A stretch of 64,000 bases of DNA, taken from NCBI RefSeq assembly GCF_014288115.1, contig NZ_JACOOK010000005.1, positions 1 to 64,000 on the forward strand. The letters are read 5' to 3'. This document shows, one piece after another, positions 33,709 to 41,701 of this stretch. The DNA is from Alistipes_A hominis. GTDB taxonomy: Bacteria; Bacteroidota; Bacteroidia; Bacteroidales; Rikenellaceae. The notes below the pieces were generated by a model that saw only the letters and a list, made by a program, of their open reading frames with translations, did not search any database and had not been told where the DNA came from. Each line of letters begins with the position of its first letter. Position 1 is the first letter of the stretch. The translations under genes and the position numbers were made by a program.

Positions 33709-34731
33709 TTATTCGGTTCTTTTCCGTTGCGAGGATTCGCGGACGATCAGTTTAGGGGGAATCACGATGTCCATGTAAGGCCCTCCGTCGAGTTTATCCA
33801 GCAGCATCTGCGCGGCGGCGCTTCCCATCCGGTAACCGAATTGTTCGACCGAAGTGAAACTGGGGGTGATCAGCTCGCAGAACGGTTCGTTGGCAAATCC
33901 GGCCAGCGCCATGTCGTCCGGGACGCGGAGTCCGTGTTCGCGCAGCGACCGGTAGGCCCCGAGAGCTGCATAATCGCCGGCGAAGAAGACGGCTTCGGGC
34001 AGCGTCTCCCCGGCGGCAAACAGTCGTTCCATCGCTTTATAGCCTCCTTCTTCGGTCGTCGCACCTTCGGCGATCCAGTCGGAGAGCGGTTCGATTCCGT
34101 GACGGCGCAGCGCGTCCTCGTAACCCGTCCTCCGGTTTTTCCAAATGCTGACGCGTTGCGATCCGGCATAGTGATAAATCCGGCGGTATCCCTGTCCGAT
34201 CAAGTGCTCGACCGTATCGAAGGCCCCTTTGTAATCGTCCAGCAAAACGGTGCCCGCGTCCAGCCCGGGAGCGTAACGGTCGAAAAGCACCAGCGGCATA
34301 CCGTAACGGGATAATGCCCGGTAATGCGTATAATCCCCGGCGCCCGATGCCAACGAGGCGATCACGCCGTCCACCTTGCCGTGCAGAAAACTGTTCAGTA
34401 TCCGCACTTCCCGTTCCGGATCGTTCCGGGACTGGTAGATCATCACGTCGTATCCCCGCTGCGAAGCGGCTTCCTCGATGCCGTCGATCGCCACGGAGAA
34501 AAAGTTTCGGCTGACCATCGGCACCACGACCCCGATCGTTCGGGTGCTGCCCCGCTGCAAGTTGACGGCGAATACATTGGGTTTGTAGCCCATTTCTTCG
34601 GCCGTTTTCCGGATCCGGTCGCGCATTTCGACGCTGATCGCGGGGTTATCCTGCAGCGCCCTCGATACCGTGGAAGTCGAAACCCCCAGCTTCCGCGCGA
34701 TGTCGTAAATCGATATTTTTTTCGTCTTCAT
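33709..34731 (-). CDS. LacI-family transcriptional regulator
   Basis: The product (340 residues from ATG 34731) starts with KTKKISIYDIARKLGVSTSTVSRALQ, a helix-turn-helix about residues 5-26, with hinge motif GYKPNVFAVNLQRGST. A periplasmic-binding-protein-like ligand domain with the usual TIGVVVPMVSRNFFSVAIDGIEEAA start follows. It heads the kduI-kduD operon and lies divergent from the GH88 gene. Two near-identical palindromes at both promoters are its probable operators. A repressor relieved by a uronide such as 2-keto-3-deoxygluconate is an inference. Confidence 0.92.
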   Translation of the reverse strand: MKTKKISIYDIARKLGVSTSTVSRALQDNPAISVEMRDRIRKTAEEMGYKPNVFAVNLQRGSTRTIGVVVPMVSRNFFSVAIDGIEEAASQRGYDVMIYQSRNDPEREVRILNSFLHGKVDGVIASLASGAGDYTHYRALSRYGMPLVLFDRYAPGLDAGTVLLDDYKGAFDTVEHLIGQGYRRIYHYAGSQRVSIWKNRRTGYEDALRRHGIEPLSDWIAEGATTEEGGYKAMERLFAAGETLPEAVFFAGDYAALGAYRSLREHGLRVPDDMALAGFANEPFCELITPSFTSVEQFGYRMGSAAAQMLLDKLDGGPYMDIVIPPKLIVRESSQRKRTE

Positions 34732-34754
34732 AAACGGTTTCTTCGCTTCTTTCG

Positions 34755-34768
34755 TGCAACCGATTGCA
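34755..34768 (-). promoter_or_regulatory. LacI-type operator 1 (lacI/kduI promoter)
   Basis: The minus strand reads TGCAATCGGTTGCA, a TGCAA-N4-TTGCA palindrome with the central CG of LacI-family operators. It overlaps the downstream end of the LacI gene's -7 element by 2 bases. It matches operator 2 in 13 of 14 positions. Confidence 0.7.
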
Positions 34769-34774
34769 AATATA
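34767..34774 (-). promoter_or_regulatory. Promoter -7 element for the LacI/kdu operon
   Basis: TATATTTG on the minus strand, exact TAnnTTTG, 35 bases before the LacI ATG and abutting operator 1. Confidence 0.6.
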
Positions 34775-34869
34775 ATCATTCCTTTTTACAGATCGTATCT
34801 TTCCCCGAATTTATTTGCGCTACACGCTTTGTTGTTACTATGCTTTCCCGATATTTCCTACCGGAACGG

Positions 34870-34901
34870 TTTGCTTTTCCGGAAAAAACGCTTTACATTT
34901 G
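34870..34901 (+). promoter_or_regulatory. Promoter for GH88 operon
   Basis: TTTG (34870-34873), a 20-base spacer and TACATTTG (34894-34901): full Bacteroidota consensus. Operator 2 begins at the next base, covering the expected start site. Confidence 0.75.
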
Positions 34902-34915
34902 TGCAAACGGTTGCA
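34902..34915 (+). promoter_or_regulatory. LacI-type operator 2 (GH88 promoter)
   Basis: TGCAAACGGTTGCA, perfect 5-bp arms around ACGG. It abuts the -7 element, where a bound repressor would block initiation. It is nearly identical to operator 1 on the opposite strand. Confidence 0.7.
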
Positions 34916-34959
34916 TTGGCGGCCGAACAGTTGTAAAACCGAAAATCTGACCTGAAACT

Positions 34960-36189
34960 ATGAAAAAGAACAAATGGGTGCCGCTGCTCGGCATCGCGGC
35001 TCTGCTGTCGGTGAATGGCGCATGCTGCAAAAGCAAATCGCCGCGAATCGATGTGAAAAAATATACGGAATCGGCGGCGCGGCAAACGGCCGGACTGTAT
35101 GACAAACTGATGGCTACCGGCGAACGCAAATCCCCGCAAAATTTCCAGAACGGGGTGAACCGTTACTGCGCTTACGAAGGGTGGATCAGCGGTTTCTTCC
35201 CCGGTTCGCTGTGGTTTCTGTACGAGCTGACCGGTGATCCGCAGTGGAAAACGCGCGCGTCGGAACAGACCGAACGACTCGAACGGATCAAAAACCTGAC
35301 TTCGGATCACGACATCGGATTCCGAATGGGATGCAGTTACGGCAACGGTTACCGAATCACCGGCGATCCGGCATACCGGGACGTGCTGATTCAGTCGGCG
35401 CGTTCGCTGGCGACGCGGTTTCAACCCGAGGCCGGCGTGATTATGTCGTGGAACCCGAACAAACGCTGGAAATGCCCGGTTATCATCGATAACATGATGA
35501 ATCTCGAACTGCTGTTCAACGCTGCGATTTACAGCAGCGATTCGAGTTTCTATAAAATTGCGGTGTCGCATGCCGATAAAACGCTCGAAAACCACTACCG
35601 TGCCGACCACAGCTCTTTTCACGTCGTCGACTACGATCCGCAGACGGGAGCCGTGCGGATGAAAAATACGGCGCAGGGATACGCCGACGGTTCGGCCTGG
35701 GCGCGCGGACAGGCATGGGGACTGTACGGATTCGTGACCTGCTACCGGTTCACCGGAGACGAACGTTATTTACAGCAGGCAGAAGCGATTGCCGACTTTA
35801 TTCTGAATCATCCGCGCCTGCCGGAAGACATGATCCCCTATTGGGATTTCGACGCTCCGAACATTCCGGACGAACCGCGCGACGCTTCGGCCGGAGCCAT
35901 CGCCGCTTCGGCTCTGTACGAACTCGCTTTGTACAGCGACCCGAAGTATGCCGACGCGGCCGACCGGATGCTGGCTTCGCTCTCATCGGACAGTTATACG
36001 GCCCCTGTCGGGGAAAACGGAAATTTTATCCTGATGCATTCGGTGGGTAGCAAACCGGCAAATTCGGAGGTAGATGTTCCGATCGTTTATGCTGATTATT
36101 ATTATCTTGAAGCGATTTACCGACACCGGCAGTTCAAGAAGTTGAAAAAGCATTTATGGGACGGGCGCCTACCTGCTTTGGGGAAATAA
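34960..36189 (+). CDS. GH88 unsaturated glucuronyl hydrolase, lipoprotein
   Basis: The 409-residue protein carries a lipoprotein-like signal (ending NGACC) and an (alpha/alpha)6-barrel. Two catalytic-type aspartates are visible: Asp118 in DHDIGFRM and Asp177 in VIIDNMMNLEL, 59 residues apart (61 in the Bacillus enzyme, from memory). This matches GH88 hydration of the unsaturated uronic acid ends made by polysaccharide lyases. The C-terminus (ANSEVDVPIVYADYYYLEAIYR) is also typical. It leads an operon with a broken BNR_4 gene and a lyase, controlled by operator 2. Confidence 0.92.
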   Translation: MKKNKWVPLLGIAALLSVNGACCKSKSPRIDVKKYTESAARQTAGLYDKLMATGERKSPQNFQNGVNRYCAYEGWISGFFPGSLWFLYELTGDPQWKTRASEQTERLERIKNLTSDHDIGFRMGCSYGNGYRITGDPAYRDVLIQSARSLATRFQPEAGVIMSWNPNKRWKCPVIIDNMMNLELLFNAAIYSSDSSFYKIAVSHADKTLENHYRADHSSFHVVDYDPQTGAVRMKNTAQGYADGSAWARGQAWGLYGFVTCYRFTGDERYLQQAEAIADFILNHPRLPEDMIPYWDFDAPNIPDEPRDASAGAIAASALYELALYSDPKYADAADRMLASLSSDSYTAPVGENGNFILMHSVGSKPANSEVDVPIVYADYYYLEAIYRHRQFKKLKKHLWDGRLPALGK

Positions 36190-36266
36190 TTGACATTTGT
36201 AAATGTTTAGGGACAGGTTTTCCGCCTACGGAAGATTCGGTTCCGGTACACAAACAACAGGAATTA

Positions 36267-36770
36267 ATGAATAAAAAATCTCGATGGCTGGCGTGGTTCG
36301 TCGCGATCGCAGCGACCGCCGGCCTGTGATCGGATACCATGAAATACGACGGTAACAATCAACTTTTTATTGCCCGGTTCGAAGGCGGCGTTTGGAAACG
36401 GATGCGACTGATCCGCTGGAATTGCCGTTGGCACATTCAGGGCTGGGATTCCAGGCCGACCGAACTGGGCATCGGCACCCCGAAGGTTGCCGAAGACAGA
36501 AAAATCGCTTTCGGATACGATCATATCCGGGAAAGGAAAAGCCGGGTGCTGATCGACGGGAAAAGCCTGCAGCCGGTCGGAACCCGGGAGGTTTCGGATC
36601 GGGTTTCGGCGCAACTTCGTGCCGTCGCGTCTTCGTTCCCGGGTATGCGGGTACATACGCTTCTGCGCGACAATCACCTATTGCGCTGGGAGACGTCGCC
36701 GACAAACAACGACCGCAAGCCTGCGGCGATTCCGCTGCCTTCGGAGTTGGTGCTCTATAAAATTCGTTAA
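36267..36770 (+). pseudogene. BNR_4-repeat protein remnant (signal peptide joined to C-terminal end)
   Basis: An ATG at 36267 opens MNKKSRWLAWFVAIAATAGL, a signal peptide, and is then stopped by TGA (36327-36329) in the same frame. The frame resumes with SDTMKYDGNNQLFIARFEGG, which resembles the C-terminal part of BNR_4 (PF15892) proteins, and runs to the stop at 36770. The 160-residue remainder lacks most of the seven-bladed fold. It is best read as a gene that lost its middle by deletion. BNR_4-type proteins occur with ulvan and related lyases, so the intact ancestor was probably a lyase or sugar-binding partner. It lies between GH88 and the heparinase-type gene. Confidence 0.6.
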
Positions 36771-36788
36771 AATTCAAAATCGTCCAAA

Positions 36789-38645
36789 ATGAATGCGAAA
36801 GGTATCGTACTTGTAGTCGTAATTTCTTTCTTTGCAACGTTATCCGGCGCCGATAATAAAGTTTCGATAGATATCGGGAAACTTCCTCCGCATCCGCGCA
36901 TTCTGTTATGCAAAGGGGCCGAGAAAGCTTTGAAAAAACAAGCGAAACTGCCGGTATGGAACGGGTTGTACGAATCCATTTTGCAGGCATGCGATACGAT
37001 GCTCGGGCTTCCCGTCAACGAACGGGTCGTCGTGGGACGGCGTTTGCTGGCAACCTCCCGTGAAAACCTGCGGCGCATCCTTTTCCTCGGATTTGCCTAC
37101 CGGATGACCGGTGAAAAGAGGTATTCCGACCGGGCCGAGGCCGAAATGCTGAAAGCGGCTTCATTCTCGGACTGGAATCCGTCCCACTTTCTGGATGTGG
37201 CCGAAATGACCGCCGCCCTGGCGATCGGTTACGACTGGCTCTATCCGAAACTGTCCGAAACATCGCGGCGAACGATCCGTACCGCAATTCTCGAAAAGGG
37301 ACTGAAACCTTCGTTCGGGAAAGAGCACGACGCGATCCTGAACGCGCCGACCAATTGGAATCAGGTGTGCCATTGCGGCATGGCTTACGGGGCGCTGGCG
37401 GTCGCCGAGACGGAACCCGACCTGGCCCGGCGGACGATCGAACGCGCTGTCGAAAAAGTACGTATCCCGATGCGCCATTACGCGCCGGACGGGGCTTATC
37501 CGGAAGGATACGCTTACTGGGAATACGGAACTTCTTTCAATGTATTGCTCATCAGCGCTATGGAGAATGCTTTCGGGACGGACTTCGGGTTGTGCGATGC
37601 TCCCGGTTTTCTGGAGTCCGGGAAATTCATGCTGCACATGGTCACTCCGCAGTTGCGTTCGTTCTGTTATTCCGATTGCAGCACCGACGCAGGATTGCTC
37701 CCGGCTCTGTTTTGGTTTTACCGAAAAACGGGAGACGCATCGATTCTTTGCAATCAGGGCTGGTTATTACAGGCGGACAGCCGCAAAAATCACCTGCAAG
37801 ACCGGCTGCTCCCGTTGCTGTTCGTCTGGGGGCAGGGAGCGTCGCTCGACAAACCGACCGTGCCGGAAACCCTATATTGGAAAGGCGGCGGCGATAATCC
37901 CGTTTTTTTAATGCGTTCCGGCTGGAACGATCCGGACGCTCTGTATGTGGGGGTTAAAATGGGAACGCCGGGAGCCAGTCATGCCCACATGGATGTCGGC
38001 AGTTTTATTTTCGAGGCCGACGGGGTGCGCTGGGCGATCGATATGGGCGGAGAGGATTACGACCGGCTCGAAAAACGCGGGGTGGATCTGTGGAACGGAG
38101 CGCAAGGGTCGCAGCGATGGGAAGTTTTTAGATATAATAATAAAGCGCATAATACGCTTACGTTTAATGATAAACCGCAGTCGATTAAAGGAAAAGTGCA
38201 GATAAAGGATTGGCGCGATTCGACCCGGCTCCGTTACGTTGCGATGGATCTGACCCCGGTTTACGAAGGCCAGGTGCGGTATGCGGAGCGGGCCGTAGCG
38301 ATGGTGGACGACTCTTATGCGGTTATCGAAGACCGAGTGGAGCCGGGACTCTATTATACCCGGATGCGCTGGACGCTCGTCACGGAAGCCACGCCCCGGA
38401 TTTTGTCGGACAGCGTTCTGTTGCTGGAAAGGGGGGGGAAGCGGTGCTACGTGCGGATCGCTTCGCAGACGCCCGTCCGGTGGATAATCCGCCCGGCCGT
38501 TTCGGAAAATACTTACGATTCTCCGAATCCGGGTGTTACGATCGTCGCATTCGATACGGATCTGACATTGCGGCAAGCACAGCGGATATGCGTGTTTCTG
38601 ATGCCCGGCGAAATGAAGGAGACGGCATATACTTCTGTCTTATAG
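36789..38645 (+). CDS. Heparinase II/III-type polysaccharide lyase family protein
   Basis: The 618-residue exported protein has a signal peptide (to about residue 20). An alpha/alpha toroid domain holds the usual PTNWNQVCHCGMAYGALAVAE (with Asn/Gln/His) and YAPDGAYPEGYAYWEYG. A C-terminal beta-sandwich has the characteristic GTPGASHAHMDVGSF and VRWAIDMGGEDYD. These are hallmarks of heparinase II/III-like lyases, which cleave uronic acid-containing chains by beta-elimination, leaving ends for GH88 and KduI. The exact PL family cannot be fixed by eye. It is 18 bases after the pseudogene. Confidence 0.88.
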   Translation: MNAKGIVLVVVISFFATLSGADNKVSIDIGKLPPHPRILLCKGAEKALKKQAKLPVWNGLYESILQACDTMLGLPVNERVVVGRRLLATSRENLRRILFLGFAYRMTGEKRYSDRAEAEMLKAASFSDWNPSHFLDVAEMTAALAIGYDWLYPKLSETSRRTIRTAILEKGLKPSFGKEHDAILNAPTNWNQVCHCGMAYGALAVAETEPDLARRTIERAVEKVRIPMRHYAPDGAYPEGYAYWEYGTSFNVLLISAMENAFGTDFGLCDAPGFLESGKFMLHMVTPQLRSFCYSDCSTDAGLLPALFWFYRKTGDASILCNQGWLLQADSRKNHLQDRLLPLLFVWGQGASLDKPTVPETLYWKGGGDNPVFLMRSGWNDPDALYVGVKMGTPGASHAHMDVGSFIFEADGVRWAIDMGGEDYDRLEKRGVDLWNGAQGSQRWEVFRYNNKAHNTLTFNDKPQSIKGKVQIKDWRDSTRLRYVAMDLTPVYEGQVRYAERAVAMVDDSYAVIEDRVEPGLYYTRMRWTLVTEATPRILSDSVLLLERGGKRCYVRIASQTPVRWIIRPAVSENTYDSPNPGVTIVAFDTDLTLRQAQRICVFLMPGEMKETAYTSVL

Positions 38646-38704
38646 TTTGCTGAAAATAAGCATTGTATTCAATCCGAACGAATCCGATACGTTAGGCGAC
38701 GCAA

Positions 38705-39157
38705 CTACATTCCGGAATGCGGCAATTCCAGATGCAGGATCGGATAGGGTCTGCCGGAACCGTCGGTTTCGCTACGGGAAACGTATCGGAATCCCAGGCG
38801 GGCGTAAAAACCCGCCGCCTGTTCGTTCTGCTCGTTGACGTCCACACGGGTAACGTGCAGGCGGTCGATTGCATATTCTACCAAATGCCGACCCAGGCCC
38901 ATCTCCCGGAAGGCGGGATCGACGAACAGCATTTCGATTTTACGTTCGGATACCCCCATGAAAGCCACGATCGCGCCGTCGTTCCCGCGCAAGCCGTACA
39001 GTTCGACGCTTTTCAGGTATTCGTTCCGGATCAGCGGTTTCAGGTAGCGGATATACGCCTCGTCCAAAAAGTGATGCGTAGCGCGCACCGATGCTTCCCA
39101 GAGTGCTGTCAAGGCGTCGAAATCGGTGGCGGCGGGACGAAAAAATGTCGGATCCAT
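38705..39157 (-). CDS. GNAT-family N-acetyltransferase
   Basis: The 150-residue protein has the GNAT acetyl-CoA binding segment MLFVDPAFREMGLGRHLVEYAI (Q/RxxGxG/A type, here REMGLG) and a C-terminal NEQAAGFYARLGFRYVSRSE. It is the last of three genes read from glgB through a cupin gene (18-base gap). The acceptor is not identifiable; YjaB/PhnO-type members are the closest by feel, low certainty. Confidence 0.88.
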   Translation of the reverse strand: MDPTFFRPAATDFDALTALWEASVRATHHFLDEAYIRYLKPLIRNEYLKSVELYGLRGNDGAIVAFMGVSERKIEMLFVDPAFREMGLGRHLVEYAIDRLHVTRVDVNEQNEQAAGFYARLGFRYVSRSETDGSGRPYPILHLELPHSGM

Positions 39158-39175
39158 CGGAAGATGCGGTTTGGA

Positions 39176-39499
39176 TTATTCGACTGAAATGCCGATCATT
39201 ACGGTCGTTTGATCGGTATGATTCCAGACGGCGTGCGCAATGCAGCCCGGTACCCGACACGATTCGGTTGGATTCAGAATTCGTTCGGAATCGCCCAATC
39301 GGATGCGGACTTGACCGCTGGTTACGATAAACAGATGGTCGTGCCGATGAGTATGCATTTCAACGGGGCCTCCGCCGCCCGGTTCGAGGTAAGCGATCGC
39401 GGCGTCGATTATTTTCCCTTCCCTGCCGAACAGTTTTTTCGCCCGGAAAAGAAGGTGGTCGGCAGGAGTGATAAAATCTTTTAAATCATTGAAATCCAT
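39176..39499 (-). CDS. Cupin-domain protein
   Basis: The 107-residue single cupin shows the two motifs: VEMHTHRHDHLFIVTSGQVRIRLGD (metal His-x-His-x3-His region) and the later PGCIAHAVWNHT. Metal binding is likely, the reaction unknown. It lies 13 bases after glgB and 18 before a GNAT gene in one operon. Confidence 0.85.
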   Translation of the reverse strand: MDFNDLKDFITPADHLLFRAKKLFGREGKIIDAAIAYLEPGGGGPVEMHTHRHDHLFIVTSGQVRIRLGDSERILNPTESCRVPGCIAHAVWNHTDQTTVMIGISVE

Positions 39500-39512
39500 C
39501 AGTTCGATTCAT

Positions 39513-41555
39513 TTAACGATTCATTCTGGTCAGCACGAGGGCCGACCGGCACAGGTTGTAGATGCGGATGTATGGCCGCGTACTGCCGTCGCTGTCGGTC
39601 TGCGAAAAACTGAACGCTTTCACAGCCGGGTCGATCCGGCCGTAACCGCCGAATTCGGGAGCGTCGGAAGTCAGTACGATCCGGTAACGGCCCGGTTCCG
39701 GAACCGGGATCGCATAGTCGGGAATACTGTTCCGAGGGTGCCAGTTGAATACGAAAACCGTTGTCCCGTGACTGAATGCGAGTGTTTGGTTCGCCGTATC
39801 CATTAGGTGGTTATAAGCGTACCCGCTGCCGAGGATGTCGTATTTCCGCACCAGTTTCAGCATGGCCCGGTCGAAAGCGCCCAAGTAACTGTAACGCAGA
39901 AATCCGTTCTCGGCAAGACTCCACAGACGCCGCGCGTGAGCATAGCTCCAGCCGTTCCCTTCACGCGGGAAATCGATCCATTCGGGATGTCCGAATTCGT
40001 TGCCCATAAAATTCAAATAGGCCTGTCCCGCCAGCGAGATCGTAAAAAGCCGGATCATCTTGTGCAGCGCCATGCCGCGGTCGATCACGACGTTCTGTGC
40101 GGCGCGGTTCATATCGGTGTACATCTGCTTGTTCATCAGCCGGAACGCAATGGTCTGGTCGCCGACCAATGCCTGGTCGTGCGACTCGCAGTAGGCCACC
40201 GTTTTGACATAAGGCAGCCGGTCGGTCATCATGTTCCACATCTGCCAGATGTCCCACTGTTCGTCAGGCACTTCTTTCAGCAGTTTGATCCAGAAGTCGG
40301 GCACGGCCATGCCGAGCCGGTAGTCGAACCCTACCCCGCCCTCTTCGGCCGCGGCGCACATGCCGGGCATACCGCTGACGTCCTCGGCAATCGTGACGGC
40401 GTGCGGATACAGGTCGTGGATCAACCGGTTGGCCAGCGTCAGGTAACATAGCGCCTCTTCGTTGACCTCCGGGCTGAAATATTTCTCGCGGCTGTCGAAC
40501 TCCGTATAACCGTGGTGATAATAGATCATCGACGTGACCCCGTCGAAACGGAACCCGTCGAAATGAAACTCCGTCAGCCAGTATTTGATGTTGGAGAGCA
40601 GGAAATGACGCACTTGCTCCTTGCCGTAATCGAACAGCTTCGAATCCCAGTACGGATGATCGCCGGCTTTGCCGGCCGGCGAATAGAGGTGATCCGTGCC
40701 GTCGAGCTCGTTTAGCCCTTCGTTGATATTTTTCACGTAATGCGAATGTACCAGATCCATAATCACCGCCAACCCCATCGTATGCGCCTTGCGCACCAGG
40801 GCTTTCAGTTCTTCCGGAGTGCCGAAGCGCGACGACGGGGCGAAAAAATTGCTGACATGGTATCCGAAACTGCCGTAATAGGGGTGTTCGGCGACCGCCA
40901 TCAATTGAATCGTGTTGTAGCCCGCTTTTTTGATATGCGGCAGGATCGTTTTGATAAATTCGCAGTATGTGCCGACTCCTTCCTTTTCCTGGGCCATCCC
41001 GACATGGCACTCGTAAATCAGCAGACTGCCTACGGAGGCGATATCGAACGAATCGCCGCGCCAGTCGAACGGCTCGGCGGGAGCCCATAATTGCCCCGTG
41101 TAATCTTTGGTATGTTCGTCCTGCACGACCCGCCGGATGTACGACGGAATGCGTTCGAGCCAGCCGTTGTCGCCATGCACCAGCATTTTGACCTTCGAAC
41201 CGTGTACCAGGCGTTCCCCATAGGTCTCGTCCGGCAAAAAGACGCTCCATACGCCGCAGCCGTCCTTTTTCAGCGGTAACTGCGTGCGCTGCCAGCCGTT
41301 GAAGTCGCCGAACAGGTACACATCCTTCGCGCCGGGCAGCCATTCGCGGAACCACCAGCCCCGCAGCGCGTCGTCATACTGAAATCCGAAATAAAAATAG
41401 CCGTTGGCATACTCGGTCAGCGAACCGCATTCCTTCCCGATGGCGGACAGCCGCTCCCGGTAACGGTCGTAACGCCGCAGCATATCCTCCGCATTGGGCT
41501 CAAGCCACGGATCCTTTTTCACGATCGGTAATTGCGCTATGGTTTCAGTCTTCAT
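39513..41555 (-). CDS. glgB: 1,4-alpha-glucan (glycogen) branching enzyme, GH13
   Basis: The 680-residue enzyme forms alpha-1,6 branches in glycogen. It has an N-terminal CBM48-like segment (REWLPGAKDVYLFGDFNGWQ), the GH13 barrel with GFRFDGVTSMIYYHHG (nucleophile Asp), TIAEDVSGMPGMC (acid Glu) and YCESHDQALVGDQT (third Asp), and a C-terminal beta domain. The GNEFGHPEWIDFPREGNGWSY region is typical of the eukaryote-like GH13_8 branch found in Bacteroidota. A cupin and a GNAT gene follow at 13 and 18 bases. Confidence 0.95.
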   Translation of the reverse strand: MKTETIAQLPIVKKDPWLEPNAEDMLRRYDRYRERLSAIGKECGSLTEYANGYFYFGFQYDDALRGWWFREWLPGAKDVYLFGDFNGWQRTQLPLKKDGCGVWSVFLPDETYGERLVHGSKVKMLVHGDNGWLERIPSYIRRVVQDEHTKDYTGQLWAPAEPFDWRGDSFDIASVGSLLIYECHVGMAQEKEGVGTYCEFIKTILPHIKKAGYNTIQLMAVAEHPYYGSFGYHVSNFFAPSSRFGTPEELKALVRKAHTMGLAVIMDLVHSHYVKNINEGLNELDGTDHLYSPAGKAGDHPYWDSKLFDYGKEQVRHFLLSNIKYWLTEFHFDGFRFDGVTSMIYYHHGYTEFDSREKYFSPEVNEEALCYLTLANRLIHDLYPHAVTIAEDVSGMPGMCAAAEEGGVGFDYRLGMAVPDFWIKLLKEVPDEQWDIWQMWNMMTDRLPYVKTVAYCESHDQALVGDQTIAFRLMNKQMYTDMNRAAQNVVIDRGMALHKMIRLFTISLAGQAYLNFMGNEFGHPEWIDFPREGNGWSYAHARRLWSLAENGFLRYSYLGAFDRAMLKLVRKYDILGSGYAYNHLMDTANQTLAFSHGTTVFVFNWHPRNSIPDYAIPVPEPGRYRIVLTSDAPEFGGYGRIDPAVKAFSFSQTDSDGSTRPYIRIYNLCRSALVLTRMNR

Positions 41556-41576
41556 AATTACGGTCTGTTTCCACGT

Positions 41577-41607
41577 TAAAGTTAATCAAAATCCGACGAA
41601 GGGCAAA
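41577..41607 (-). promoter_or_regulatory. Promoter for glgB
   Basis: On the minus strand TTTG, a 19-base spacer and TAACTTTA (near TAnnTTTG), upstream of the glgB ATG by 22 bases. Confidence 0.5.
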
Positions 41608-41626
41608 TCAAACGAAAAATTTGCCC

Positions 41627-41634
41627 TATCTTTG
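41627..41634 (+). promoter_or_regulatory. Promoter -7 element for POT transporter operon
   Basis: TATCTTTG, exact, 68 bases before the ATG. The leader includes a GC-rich hairpin (CCGGCAG / CTGCCGG, 41661-41676). Confidence 0.6.
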
Positions 41635-41701
41635 CGTATCCGGACATACGGCTCCGGAGACCGGCAGGGCTGCCGGCGCCAACCTAAACCACTGATGTAT
41701 T

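Noticed and set aside
36193..36206. Inverted repeat ACATTT-GT-AAATGT after GH88
   Set aside because: Short AT-rich palindrome with no promoter next to it; likely chance.
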